DNA of 64,000 nt from Salminus brasiliensis (Eukaryota; Chordata; Actinopteri; Characiformes; Bryconidae), in NCBI RefSeq assembly GCF_030463535.1, contig NC_132891.1:9874449-9938448 (forward strand), written 5' to 3'. Every line of letters starts with the position of its first letter. Position 1 is the first letter of the stretch. Of the stretch, positions 34,001 to 46,764 are shown in pieces. The position numbers and the translations under genes were made by a program. The notes beneath the pieces are model-generated. The model was not told the origin of the DNA and searched no databases. It worked only from the letters and a program-made list of their open reading frames with translations.

Positions 34001-37000
34001 AAATCAAGCCTTCTATAAGGTTTAGCCTGGCCTTATGTTCCCATCTGTTAATCTCCTAACTCATTTTATCTGCCTCTGTGCTTCATTCAGAAAACAGATT
34101 ATCATGTCCTTATATAAGGTCTCAGAGGAACTTGTTGGACTGGGCTGGTGCTTCTGTTACATCTCAGAGTGGATCCAATTTCTCCTCTGTGATAACAGCC
34201 ACACAAAAGCTGGTCAGCGCTAACACGTAAAGATGATTTGTGAGTACCTCTGTACTGGGTACATATTTAGGCCTATGTTTACATGAAGTCTGGTAACAGA
34301 TGAATATCCAGAGCAATGGAATGAATGCAAAGTGATAAAAGTAAGTAAAACATCTGAAAGGACAGGAGTCTTACCAAAATTTGATCAAAAGCTGGATCAA
34401 TAGAAGTGGTGCAGAATTACTTAATAAAAATAAAAATAAAAGGTAAAATCTTTACCTATGTTATTTTAACGTGCATTCAGTTTGTAGGACTGCTTGAATA
34501 GCAAATCTGAAGCCCTGTTTGACTGTAAAAGACTTTCAGGATGATTTAGCAGACTCTGGAGGGGTGGTGCACTGTTCTACTGTGCAGCAACACCTAAAGG
34601 AGGGGAATTAGGCAGTTCATTCTAGTTTGACAAATTTGCAGTGAGAACCAAGCTTTCCACAGGCTAGCTTAAAAAGAGTGTATGTGGTTAAATGACCATT
34701 TTCAACAGTTTTTTTTATCCTATGGAATAAAAGGTTGGTTTTGTGGCTGTACCTTTAAGACATGTATATGTAAATTATGCTTGTTCCAATTGGCTGTCCT
34801 GTGTTGTGCTATAGTAAAAAAAAAAAAAAAAAAAGCAGCTCTGGGTTGAAATAGTCCTTATACCTTCAGTGTGAATGGACAGTGATAAACTGTTGTCACC
34901 TAAATAGGCGAATATACAGTAATGTAAGTGTTGTTTTTTGTGACCGTAGGCTGTTTCTGAAGGTTACCTGCCATATATGGATAATGAAAGCTGTATGGAC
35001 TTTCAGACATGGTTATGTGTCAGTATGTAAATACATTTCCATTCGATGGGTCCCTTTTAATCATATGAATCGTATAAAAAAAGGTTACCATATCATCATT
35101 AAATTGAGTGACTCAAACTTTAAAACGAGGTTAAATCAAACTTTTAGTGATTCATTGCTTCACATGTATATTCATTTCCTGTGTGACGGGTCTTTGCTGT
35201 TTTGTTGCAGAACGCGTAACCAGTCAGGGTCTCCAGGGCCCCGGGCCAAGAAGGTGCATTTCATCAAGAACATGAGGCAGTATGACACCCGAGGCAGCAG
35301 GTGAGTCAGCAAGTGTGAGACGGTGGGAGTTTGCCAAATAAGAGCAGCATGAGTCTGCTCATGACACACACAGCCTATTTGAAGCTTTGTATTATTGTAT
35401 GTTTCTGCTCTCTGACGAAAGCTGAATTGTCACAGTAGACAGGCTCAGTACGTCTATACAGCATTCCAGCTCTGACATGAAGGAACATGCTCTCGTTGTA
35501 AAGACATCTTATACATTAGCAGGGCAAAACAACTACTGCAGTTCCATCCAACATAGTGATAAACATGGGATATTAAGTGGTCAGATAAATATGATTTGCA
35601 TACACCCTTAAAAAGAGGGGGTTCTTCAAGGGTTTTTGTAGTATAGATAACTGATCTGTATACAACCATGACAATTCTAAAGAGACACCTGAATGCTGAA
35701 ATAGTTCTTTGCCTGGTTAAATGTTTCTTAACTATGATGGAAAATGAAATTTTATGGAGAGTGTATTAACGATGGCTCTGTATAACACTCAAGAGGTTCC
35801 ACTTTTACTGTACAGAATAAATTCCATCTTGCTAAGAGTTTATACTCCTACTTGAAATCAATGAAAACTTGAGCAAGGCATCTACTGTTACAATTATGAT
35901 GGACCATCAAAAACCTTTCCATCGTGGTTTAAATGTATTCTCAGGTAGGCTCACAGAGACTCTGTGGACCCAGCTTTTTTTTTATTATTTTATAATCATT
36001 AGATAAATAACTGTCTGATCTGGGTTCTCAACTCATTTAGAGCTTTACCTGCTGGCAAATTTAAATGGTGAATTAAAGGAATCTTAAAAGAATCTTCTTA
36101 AAATAAACCCCAGCTTAGATTAATGATTATTTTGTGTCTATTGACACTGTTTTCATATTTTTCATACTAATCTACTGATTTACTAAACACTATTCCTAGT
36201 TTCCTGATGTAGACTAGACCAGTTCTCCTGTAGTCCCTTTATTTTTGTCCAGACGCAGACCTGTACAATGTAGTACCTGCAGAATCTTCCTTCTATGGCT
36301 GTTACTTTCAGTAATCAGTAATGTACAGATTATTTGATTGACAGTAGAAAGCAAAATTAGACTGTACAGAAGTAAAGATCCTAAACTACAAAAAATATTT
36401 AAAACTTTAGATAATAAATAAAAATAAAGATACAAACACTGAAAGTCTATTGGTTCATTCGGTTGTGCGGTATGTGCTGTAATTAATATAGAATAGGGTT
36501 GTCCAGTCAGTCGATTCATTGAGACTGTAAATTTGTGTTAAATGGAGTAATTTAGTTTCATTGATCAATGCAGCCCTGCTTCTGTCTGTTACCCCATGTT
36601 CCCTCTTTGTTATCTTTTATCCGCAGTTTACACGTCACCGTTTCTGCTGTAATATTTAAACCTAATCTGGTCTAAGCCTTTGGTCTTATTTGCTTGCAAA
36701 AGATTGACTGTCTAAAACCCCATTGTCACCAGCCCTGAACACACTGCCAAGCATGAACTTCACAGTGTTGATATTTCTCATTCATATCCTCAGCCCCATG
36801 GCATCAGCAGAGTGTAATGTGTGCCCTTCATCCTCATCCAGCGCAGTCTGTCACTAGCTGCTGACCTGCTGGGCTTGTTATTGTTCATGCCTCCTAGCAA
36901 CCTGTCGGAGGAGCACATACCCTACATTGTCCCAAGAAACAAACACAAAGAAATGTCTTATTTGGTTTTATTTTGCACAAGTGGGATTTAGGCTTTTCTC

Positions 37001-40000
37001 GCTGCTGTAATCCAGCTCTTTTATTTAGCGCATTTATTCAGAGATGAGCCGGTCACACTGATTTTCACTGCTGAGTCAATTCTGCAATAGTTCAGCTGTT
37101 ACATAAATCTTTAGTGCTCTGCAGATCAAGAATTTTCTGTGACATTTGCATCGTGAGTTGGGAATTTTTAAGGTCTGTGATGGATAGTATTGCTTGGCTG
37201 AGTCTGTAGCGTGAGCCAGATTTCTCACAATGACAGCATCTCTCAGTCAGTTCATTGACATGCAGTGTTTGACATGGAGCTTGATGTGTACTTGACTGTA
37301 CTTGTGGGTGAAATGGGCTGATCTGTAGCAGCCTGTACAAGTTTAGAAGGGGCTCACAGAGCATTATATTTTTACCATATCCTCCACCCCTACTTCATCA
37401 ACAAAGTGAGAGGCAACATAACAGAAAATTAAATTTTCAATGTGCTCCCCACCTAAAAAAAAATAGATAGATTTAAGAACTTATAGGTCCAATAATTCAA
37501 GTGTGTGTGTGTGTGTGTCTGTGTGTCTGTACGTGTGTGTGTTACCGGGTAGTGTATCAAAGGTCTGACACTGTCTCTTCTGTGTACATGCTGTGTGTCT
37601 GTGTCCTGCAGGATTGTTCTGATCTGTGCTAAGAGGTCTCTGTGTGCTGCTTTCTCTGTACTGCCCTATGGAGAGAGCTTTCACATCAGGTACTGAGCTC
37701 CTGCAGACAGCCACACAACGTCATTCATTACATAACATGAAAACACCCACCAGGGATGGACAAATCAATAGCCCCATAGGCTGGTTTTAATTCAGAGCAC
37801 CCTCAACTGGTAAATCTGATATTGATCCCATGATGTTAAGGATTGCTTTTAACTGTAAATTGACCCCTGATCAGTTTTTTCAATTAGATTAAAAGCCCTA
37901 GAGGAGTATTCTGGTATGTTTACGGTTTTATTGCTTTTTTTATTGAATGAAGTAAGATGTGGTGACCAAGAATGACCTCACACAGACCTTAATTAAGGCG
38001 TCTATCAAGTTTATATACATAATAAACTTCGATAAAATTGATCTGTTAAAAAAAAAAAAGAAAAAATATGTAAAAAATATACAGTATATTTACATATTAA
38101 AACTTGGTGTTATTGTGGTCAATGTGACTAAAGGATCGCTAGTTCGAATTCTGGTCATTCTGTTAGTCGTCAGCAACTGGGGCCCAGAGCGAGCACAATT
38201 GGCTCTCTCCAAAGTGAGTAGATGGTACTTTGTCCCCACGTCACTCCAGTGCAGTGCTGGCCGATGCATCAGAGCCGGGTAACTGGCTCTTTTCTCTGAC
38301 GTTACATCTGCGGCAGTTTGGAAAATGAGGCGCTGGCTGGCTATGCATGTGTTGGAGGAGGCGTGTGTTGGAATTACGTTTTGGTAAGAATATGTACGGG
38401 TTGGGTAATTGCCCATCCAAATTGGGGAGATAATGGATAGACCCATAAAAACAAGATAAACCCAAAAACAAGTGTATTTGACCAGAATACTCCTTGAAGA
38501 CTTTGAATCTAATATTGCCAGGATCAACTGTCAGTTAAAGGTAGGCCTAATTCTTATCACATCATGGGATCAACATTAGATTGGAAATGTATTGCCAATG
38601 CAGCAATGCCAAATTGTCATTCAAATATAATAAAATGTTCCTATAAATTAGTTATCAGGTCACATTTAAATCAGAATATGCATTGATTTGTCCACACCTG
38701 TCACATTCTCCATTGCCATCATTCATACAATAGAATCAAGTAACTTCTTTGTATACCCTAAGTGCCTTATTTCGTCTCCATGAACACAGTGCCTTCTCAA
38801 AACCCCACAGGCTTTTTTTCACATTCAGTTTAATCAGAATAACAATCGCCCTCAATCGTTTGTTGATAAACGAGCAGTCTGGGTCTGGGTAATCGGCGAA
38901 AGATCAGCCTGAACAGCTGGTGCACCAACAGGCTGTGCCAGTGACTCTTATTTCAGATAAACAGCTGCAGTGCCTTTTCTAGTAACCCTCTCTATCTCAG
39001 CATCTGAACTGCAATAGGCAACTACAGTTGACCACAGTGTGTATCATTAGTGAGGTAACTGATTAGATGCCCGTCTATCACAGCGACTCAAAACTGGAAG
39101 CACCGAGACAGAGGCATCCGTCGGGGGGAGCAGCTGATATGGCTCCTGTGCTAGAGGGCGTGGAACTGGGGGCTTTCGGCAAGGTAAGAGGAGAGTTGGC
39201 GATAGATCATGTGGCTTTATTTACATTCCTACTATGTTATGTCTTTTTTTCTGTACTTATCTCTCATGCATCCCTGATGTTTGTGTGTTTGTCTTCTACA
39301 GACAGTATCATATGCCCGGTTTCTCCTCCCTACTAATGCCCTAGTCAGACAAAAAAGCAGCGCACCCCTGGAAGCAAGTACAGTGCAGACGCCCATGCCC
39401 CGAAACTGGATTAATGGCCAGAAGAACTTCACCCCATCTCGTCTCAGCAGCGCCATTGGACAAGAGTCTGGTATGTTGCTCAGATTATGAAAGCACACAT
39501 AAAAGCAGGCATTTAAATAAGTAAGTAAGTAAATAAATAAATAAATAAACAAAAGTGTCACTATTCAGCATCATATCATATTGAGATTCAGATATCATAT
39601 TATATCACTCAAAACCAGCCTCTCATGTTACATACAGGTAATGGACAGTCCATTCAACCGACTGGAGCAAATGAAAGCTCCTTTAAATCCTGCATTGAGT
39701 TAAACAAACAAATGCAAAGCTTAAACAAACTAGACCAGAATGAGGGCTCACCATCCTTCCATTGTGTTCGAGCTAACATTGGTGTCTAGTACAGAGGAGG
39801 GCTGATGCATCTCACTTGGAAAATCAGCAAACTGTGCTAGACTTTGGCCCTTAGGTGCCCACTCTTGGTCTAGCACATCATTTTAAAATATTGTACTTAT
39901 TAAATACTGAGTTTACAAATAAACTGGCAATTAACATAAAGCATATTTTCAAGCACTTTTATTTGCTCTATTAAATTGAATTGAACCGCTGTATTGTATT

Positions 40001-43000
40001 GGAAGTTATGAATTATGTAAATCTTTATGCCCCTACATGGTATTGTAGTACTGGAGGTGGAGAACTCTTTATGGTTTTGGTTTCTGTGTATTACATGGTG
40101 TTTTACCATATTGTTCTGATGCTAAATGTAAGATCGCTATTCCTTTTTTAATGATGTCTTTTTACTTCAATTGTATCAGTTTAGCCTGTATTGCTGTGAC
40201 ATATGGGAGCGGTGCCTTGTGACAGTTAAGAGTAAGAGCTCACAGTTACAATAATGAATGAACAACAGTTTTTAAACCAGTGCTGTATGAGTTTTTTAAG
40301 TTATTTCATGCAAACCATTAAGCAAAACCGTAAACAGTAGTATTCCTATACATGAACTTAATTGAGCTTTGCATGCTATGTCAGGTCAGAACTGCTAGAA
40401 ATGTAGTATTAATGTAGGATGGCACATGACAGAAACCCTTGGTTGAATGCGGGTGCTGCAGGCAGACTGACTGTATGTTACGATATAAATTTTAGGGTAT
40501 TCCAGTGCTGGGCGATATGACCTCACATAGTTCATGGGTGTGTTGTAGGCATAACGTGCAAAAAAACAATCAGTGTACCACTCGCCTTTACCTTTATGAG
40601 CCAGGTGCGGTCGGACTTTGGCGGATTGCTATTTCAGTGGTGCAAAGCGGGGGTGTGTGCAAGTTGGGGACGCGCCTGTGTTGACAATTCACTGCCAAGA
40701 TAGCAATGGATGTCTTACTGTTGATGTCTGCTGAGGTTGTTTTCAGTCAGTGGCGCCCCTGTCTTTACCATTGCTAAGATAGCAATACGCCAGAAATCTA
40801 CCTGAATCCACCTCATTTCGAGACCACCACACCCATCAGCGTAGATATATTTGCAAGCACTGTTGCTATTTGAATGTTGCAGGCAGAAGAAGTGAAAATA
40901 GACTGTTGGTGGAGTGTAAGATAGCAATGAGCATCGCAACGTGTCTTGTGCAGGGTGTAAGATAAGGCCCTAGGTTTTAACTCGGTGCACTGTGATTGTC
41001 TCCAGTGCTTGATTGTGCGTACACTTCGATGCCAGGGGCCACCTCAAAAATGAACAAAAGAAAATATGCTGCTGTTATTATTTTCTATTAGCAGCAGTAG
41101 TAGTTAAAAGATAAAGGAACCAAAACCTATATTAGTGTGTGTATTAATGTAATCTTTGTCCTTTACACATTATCATATCTGTTCAAACAAAGTGTATTTC
41201 AACTGTGCAACTTGCATTGTTTTCATAATTGATACAAACTGTGTTAAAATAATACTAAGACAATGAAACTGCTGTTTATTAACACGCCTGAGTTTCTGTT
41301 GTGTCCTGTGATTACCAGGTGTGGAAGAGCTGACGGACTATGACCCCAATTTTCTGAGTGACCCCCAGTGGCCTTGTGGAAAGCACAAAAGGGTCCTAAT
41401 CTTTGCCTCCTACGTGGTAAGCTTCCTAACTCGATAGTGTCTTATAAGCACGTAGCCTAACTGTAAGTATTCCCAAATAATCATATCACAGTGCTTTATC
41501 AGGCTTTCTTTAAACAATTAGCAGACTCTGTTTATGACCACGTCAGCTGTAGATCACAAGACCAGAAAAAAGTAGCTATAAGGCTCGAGGCCAAAAGTTA
41601 TAAACTATGCTGGTGTGACTCGGTGCACTGCAGTAATGGTCTTGCTGATAGTGTGAGGCATTGTAAACTAGAAACGGCCTGTATTTTAGTCTCTCAGTAC
41701 CAATAAATGGGAAATTTTGCGCCCTTTAAATGTCCTAAAATAAATGTTTTTCATGTCTTCCAGACAACTGTTATTGAATATGTGAAACCATCTGACCTGA
41801 AGAAGGACATGAATGAGACCTTCAGAGAAAAGTTTCCCCACATAAAGCTGACCCTGAGCAAGATTAGAAGGTATGGTATCTTCCTATGGTTATTTTGGGG
41901 ATATTGTGCAGCCATAATGCATCTGTGTAATATAGAGTCATATGAAAAATGAGGACATCAAACATATTTAAATATCTGGAGATTTAATCTTCATAATTTG
42001 AACAATGTTGAAAGATGGAGGTAATATAACTAAACACATTGAACTGAATAATTATCTTTTAAAATTCAGTTGTAAAATGTGATTAATGGAAATGCAAATG
42101 TGGAAAAAACACCAGGACAAGATTCAACATTGTTCCAGTGGTGTTCTGGCACATTTTAGTCTTGACACACCTCTCATGGAAGTCCGACTTCTACGGTCTC
42201 TATCTGATTGTAGACTCATGTACTTTGACATCAGCTGTGGCAAGAGCTGCCTGGAGACGTTTTTTACGCACTTTGTGGTCTGCTTTTGGACTGAACTTGG
42301 ACAGCCTGACTTGGCCATGTTTGCAATTGTCTTAAATGTTCTTAACATGGTGATACTTTCACTACAAGTAGATTGTAATGTAGAGATATAAATGAGATAT
42401 AAATGTTTGCCACACTGTGTAAAGCACAGCTGGGGTTTCGGAGGCTTTAATATGACAGAATTCTATGTTTGATATATCTATTTTACATTTGTAATTGTCT
42501 TAAATGTTCTTAATATGGTGATACTTTCACTACAACAATCAAGAGCAAACCAAGCTAAGGTTGCGTCCCAATTGCACACTATTTACTAACAATAACCAGT
42601 TTTTGAGTATGTAGTACAGATAAGTCTAAAAGTTCACACTAAATCCACATTACATAAAGAGCTTGCAGTGTGTGTGTCGGCGTAGGAACACAATCATCAC
42701 TTCCTGTTGATAGAATAGAGGTTAGTACATTATATACATTAGTACATTATATTGCTGGATGTAAATTTGTGAATGGAGCAGTACTTGGCCTGCAACTGAT
42801 GACATTTTACAAGTTCACAGGAACACCAGCACAGACAAGAAGAATCGCAGGTTAAGAATTGACCAGTCTCCTCCAAAATCCTCTCTGCGGACGTGCTGCA
42901 CTTGATTTCTAATTTTTAAAAAGACATTACGGAGAGTTTGCTGTGTTTAGTTATATTACCTCCATCTCTCAATATTGTTCAAATGAAGATCTATTGTCCA

Positions 43001-44002
43001 GATGTTTAAATAAGTTTTAAGGTTTTTAACACGACTGTATCCGTGAAATGTAGATGTGTAGTAGGTAATAGAAATGGAACTGTTCACGGTTGTCTAACTT
43101 CTCAAAACTGCATGCGTTTGACCTTTACCTGTAACTCAGTTTGAAAAGGGAGATGCGTGCCGTGAGCGAGGAGTGTGGTCTGCAGCCGGTTACCATAGCG
43201 ATGGCCTATGTGTACTTTGAGAAGCTGGTCCTGCAGGGTCGACTGAACAAGCACAACAGAAAGCTCGTGTCTGCTGTCTGCGTGCTACTGGCTGCCAAGA
43301 TCAGCAGTGACCTTAAGAAGCTGGAGGTCAAACAGCTGATAGATGTAAGTGCCGCTGGTCCAAGTGGAAACACTGAGACTGCTGATTGGGTCTGATGGCC
43401 TAAAGATTTACTTGTTTTGCGTAGTAAACAAAATAAGGCAACTTACTACTTAGTTAAGTAGATTGTAATGTAGAGATATAAATGAGATATAAATGTTTGC
43501 CACACTGTGTAAAGCAACAGGTTTCAGAGGCTTTGATATAACCGAATTCTGTTTGATATCTATTTATATTTCATATATTTTATATATGTCAGGAATATTT
43601 CATCACCATCCAGAAAAAAACCTTGTCTCTCAATATTGTCATTTATGACTTTAACATCATTTAAACTTATCGAATGGGCTAATAGAAATGTTTTTTCATT
43701 TGAATTTTTTTACTTCCTTCTTCTGTAAATTGGCTGTTTTGGAGATGCATTGTACAGATAATGTGTGGTTGTGGCCATTTGTTTGCCTGCTTGTTTCTAT
43801 ATTTCTTAATAGTACTTAATGAATTGTTTTTCTTTTGCCATCTGTGTTTATTCCTGAGCAGAAGCTGGAGGAGCGTTTTCGAATAAGCCGGCGGGAGCTG
43901 ATTCCTTTGGAGTTTCCTGTGCTGGTTGCTTTGGAGATGGCACTCTACCTCCCGGACAGCAAGGTCATGCCACACTATCGCAGACTGGTGCAGCAGGTCT
44001 AG
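31071..44002 (+). CDS. cables2: CDK5 and ABL1 enzyme substrate 2 (complete)
   Basis: Nine coding exons join in frame: 31071-31597, 35211-35300, 37612-37689, 39084-39183, 39302-39470, 41319-41416, 41764-41870, 43140-43344 and 43862-44002. The product is 504 residues against about 480 in human. Exon 1 carries the conserved '[20 protein letters not shown]'. Exons 2-3 carry '[15 protein letters not shown]' and '[14 protein letters not shown]'. Residues from about 322 to the end form the cyclin-box fold ('[18 protein letters not shown]', '[20 protein letters not shown]', '[20 protein letters not shown]', '[11 protein letters not shown]'). CABLES proteins are adaptors linking Cdk5 or Cdk2 to tyrosine kinases such as Abl and Wee1, with roles in cell-cycle control and neurite growth. 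Paralogue choice (2, not 1) rests on the OSBPL2 neighbour and is likely, not proven. The first intron (3.6 kb) is invaded by a Tc1 relic. Confidence 0.94.
32224..33709 (+). pseudogene. Decayed Tc1/mariner transposon with transposase remnant
   Basis: The left end 'ggcatgcacaggtttgggca' and the right end 'ccccacactttttgcatggc' are imperfect inverted repeats. The interior matches, in order, the nucleotide pattern of a common fish Tc1-type transposase gene: 'gtaggattgctagaatggtc', 'agcagactctggaggggtgg', 'tgtcctgtggactgatgtga'. The frame is broken many times and a large part of the coding region is missing. It sits in CABLES2 intron 1 and contains the insertion at 32462-32752. A further fragment of the same family lies at 34500-34600 and a likely one at 46985-47100. 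Confidence 0.75.
32462..32752 (+). mobile_element. Dispersed repeat with LINE/SINE-type 3' tail, nested in the Tc1 relic
   Basis: It starts near 'gtggaagtgatggaacgaac' and ends with 'gtcgctctggataagaag' followed by 'atgtaatgtaaatgtaatg'. This tail with short tandem repeats is typical of fish LINE/SINE 3' ends. Tc1 sequence resumes directly after it, so it inserted after the Tc1 copy. Confidence 0.55.
34500..34600 (+). mobile_element. Tc1 fragment
   Basis: About 100 bases matching the relic at 32224-33709 ('agcagactctggaggggtgg', 'actgttctactgtgcagcaa'). There are no ends and no frame. It lies in CABLES2 intron 1. The remainder of that intron is AT-rich with an 18-base A run at 34817-34834. 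Confidence 0.7.
35301..37611 (+). other. CABLES2 intron 2
   Basis: Intron between exons 2 and 3. No repeat family was recognised apart from a TG run at 37501-37541, close to the acceptor 'tgtcctgcag'. Nothing else is supported. The open frames on both strands are short. Confidence 0.7.
38095..38455 (+). mobile_element. SINE-like element in CABLES2 intron 3
   Basis: The head carries 'ctagttcgaattctgg', a Pol III B box-like word. The body 'agcgagcacaattggctctc' and 'gtgttggaggaggcgtgtgt', and the end 'gggttgggtaattgcccatc', match the family at 17655-18030. An A-rich stretch precedes it at 38049-38066. Confidence 0.65.
39471..41318 (+). other. CABLES2 intron 5
   Basis: It holds an (AAAT)n run at 39520-39549. 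A block at about 40500-40980 contains several copies of the word 'aagatagcaat' in both orientations and is probably a decayed inverted-repeat element. No exon is seen. Confidence 0.6.
41968..43011. mobile_element. 1-kb inverted-repeat element in CABLES2 intron 7
   Basis: The arms at 41968-42038 and 42942-43011 are inverted copies over about 70 bases: 'gatggaggtaatataactaa' on the left corresponds to 'ttagttatattacctccatc' on the right. The interior has no coding capacity. It carries an internal direct repeat ('cttaaatgttcttaa.atgg') at about 42329 and 42494. Part of the interior recurs in intron 8. Confidence 0.7.
43457..43660. mobile_element. Shorter copy of the same element in CABLES2 intron 8
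   Basis: Bases 43457-43516 are identical to 42367-42426 over 60 bases. The similarity continues less well to 'ctctcaatattgtcattt' near 43628, which corresponds to the right arm of the larger copy. The two direct copies therefore flank exon 8 (43140-43344). Confidence 0.75.
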
Positions 44003-44681
44003 GACCAAAGAAAATCCAGGCTCCCCAGGGCTGAGGGTCCTGAGGAGAATGCTGAGGAGCTGCAGCTTGTGTTGTATAATAGAAGACTCAGACCAGAGGA
44101 CTTTCAGCTGTGTCCAGCAACCTTATCAGTCACGAGTCCAAAAAGCACTTTCCGTCTTCCGTGTTACTTCAACCCTCATAACTGACAAATCCGGTTTTGT
44201 TTGGTGTGACGGTTAGTTTGGAGGTTGACATACTGTGGTCAATCATAAAGCGTGCAGTTTATCAAACGTATCAAATTTGTATTTTTAATGTTTTTTTTTT
44301 TTTTTATCTCAATTTTACTTTTGACTTTTTAAAGCAATGATAATTTTTCTTAATGTGCCATGTTATTTATCTCCTACTGTATTTATATATCATACAGATT
44401 CTGACTGCAGGCGTTGTGAATGAAGACTGATTGGGAGTTTTTCTTATTAGAGGTGGTGTAACACACTTTTTTTTCTATTAAGGTCCTCGCTGTGAGGAAT
44501 GTGCGGCGTTCTGAATCAAATCCAGCTGAGCACTCTACGTTAGAGATGACGTTTACCAGGCACGTTATTTGTGCCGTTCTGTTTTCATTTCAACAGACTA
44601 GGTTGTGATTGTGCAGTGAAATGTTGTGAGGAGCTGAACCAGTGTGTGTAATGTTGTGAAGAAGTTTTTCACTCTCTTCAA

Positions 44682-44687
44682 AATAAA
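44682..44687 (+). promoter_or_regulatory. Candidate proximal poly(A) signal of CABLES2
   Basis: AATAAA in 'tcaaaataaatgtgcc', 680 bases after the stop. Downstream sequence is GT-rich, which fits a cleavage site. Confidence 0.45.
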
Positions 44688-45451
44688 TGTGCCAAAAAGA
44701 GTGCTGTGGAGCGATGCCACAGAGGAACCACCTTTTGGTTCCATAAAGAACAGGGATGGAAGGGGATGGGATGGGATGGAAGAATATCCCACCAAAATAA
44801 ATATATATACCTGGTGGTTACCAATACCAATCCAGTTACACATTGCTTGCTTCACCCTCTCTGCAAGGCTACTGTATCTTCCTGAACTGCCACTAATGCA
44901 TTGTTATTGGACAGCTCAACATGCTTGCAGAAGAGCACTATTGGCACTACATAACCTTGTTGTCTAGCATGACTTGGTTGGTGAACTGTTCTACCCACTC
45001 AAACAGAGCACAGGCATTTAGGCCCTCTTGGACTCATGGCATCACTGGGAAACTCTCAATAAGAAGCTATTTTAAATGGAAGCCATCCACTGTGATTTTT
45101 TTTTTGTGGTACAGTTATGAAATCTTTTTATTTATTTGTTTTATTATTATTTATTTATTCTGGTTTTATCCTTTCTAAATTTGGTCCAGTATTTTATTTT
45201 TGACCAATATCAGTCCAAAACAGATACGCTATTATTTAATGGGCCCAGTAGTTTTATTTTTTGGCACGTTTATTTACACGCCAGTTCAGTCACGTTAGCA
45301 ATAGAAGCTATTTATTTGCGCTGATGTGATTCAGTGCACATTATTTCACGTAACTGTATTGCACAAAGGACTTTCACTCGAGATGGAAACTTCCAGTATT
45401 TATTGCTCTGTGGGAATTGCATGATCGAATGTTTTGTGGACGCTGCAATGT

Positions 45452-45584
<133 letters not shown>

Positions 45585-46764
45585 GCCACTGAATAATAGG
45601 GGCAGAGTTAGTGGTTAGTCCAAACACTGGATGGCAAAAAGAAAAACAGTAGATCTACATTCACTATACTGTGCGTGTTCAATAATAGAGGGGAGACTTT
45701 CCCTTCAGTGCTTCAGTCTCTGTTGTATTGTCATGTTCCGGGTGTGATTCTCTGTGTGTGTGTCCTGTCTATTTACTGTAAGCTGTGCACATGCTTGCTT
45801 GTTTTTTTTGTTTTTTTTTTGGACCTTCAGATAGCCTTGATATTGTAGCTTAACAGCACCATGGTATCTCAGTGCCATGGATGACGGTGGTGTAATTTGT
45901 GTGGTACAGTTTTTTTTTTTCTTCATATGCATTCAGCTGTGAACCAACCTTTAGAAAATGACAGAACATTGACTGTATGTTTTACTGGTTTGAGCTACAC
46001 AGCCCTCTAGTGGTGAAGCTGGCAGGGACTGACTGTGACAGTAGTGTCCTATTTTTCTTTTCCCTCAGGGAGCGTGACTGGCTGATGTCGCTAGCACTCT
46101 TTACAAATGTTTGTATGTTCTTTCATTCAAAAGAGAAGCATTTTTAACTCTGTTGTGAAGTCTTTCAGAACTTAGCTATTTATTTTAACGTAGATCCTCA
46201 GAGTGCACACTGTTATTACTGCAGCATTAAGTGCCTTGTTTATTACATTGATCCTTTTGCTGCCATGCCATGAGTCTTCATATCAGTGTATACAGGCTCT
46301 GCCCATCGTCTCGGACAGTTCCATTGTACATCGTATCCGCTGGTCTGAGATTGTACATGCACTGTGAAGGATTTTCTGTCAGATGCAGCACAATGAGAAA
46401 TGACTGAGCTACTCTTGTGAACATATCTCTATTTTGTGTACGAAAGGGTCTTGGTTTGGTACGACTTGAAGTGGTAGTTTAGTCTCTTTACAACGACACA
46501 GTGTAATGTTTTTGTGATGTTTGGATGTGAAGTCTTGTATCTTTTATTTTCTTTTTCTGATGAAAAAAAAAAAGAACTTCATAAATATATTTTTTAACTG
46601 TGGAAACTGGGTGTGCTGGGCTCATTTATTTATCTCATTATTATTATTATTATTAACATATATAATCTCATGCATATATTTTTATGTCATATATTTGAAT
46701 TTTATATATCATCTTCTATAAAAGATGGCGCAGTGTGAGGAATCTATAAATTGGCTTAAATAAA

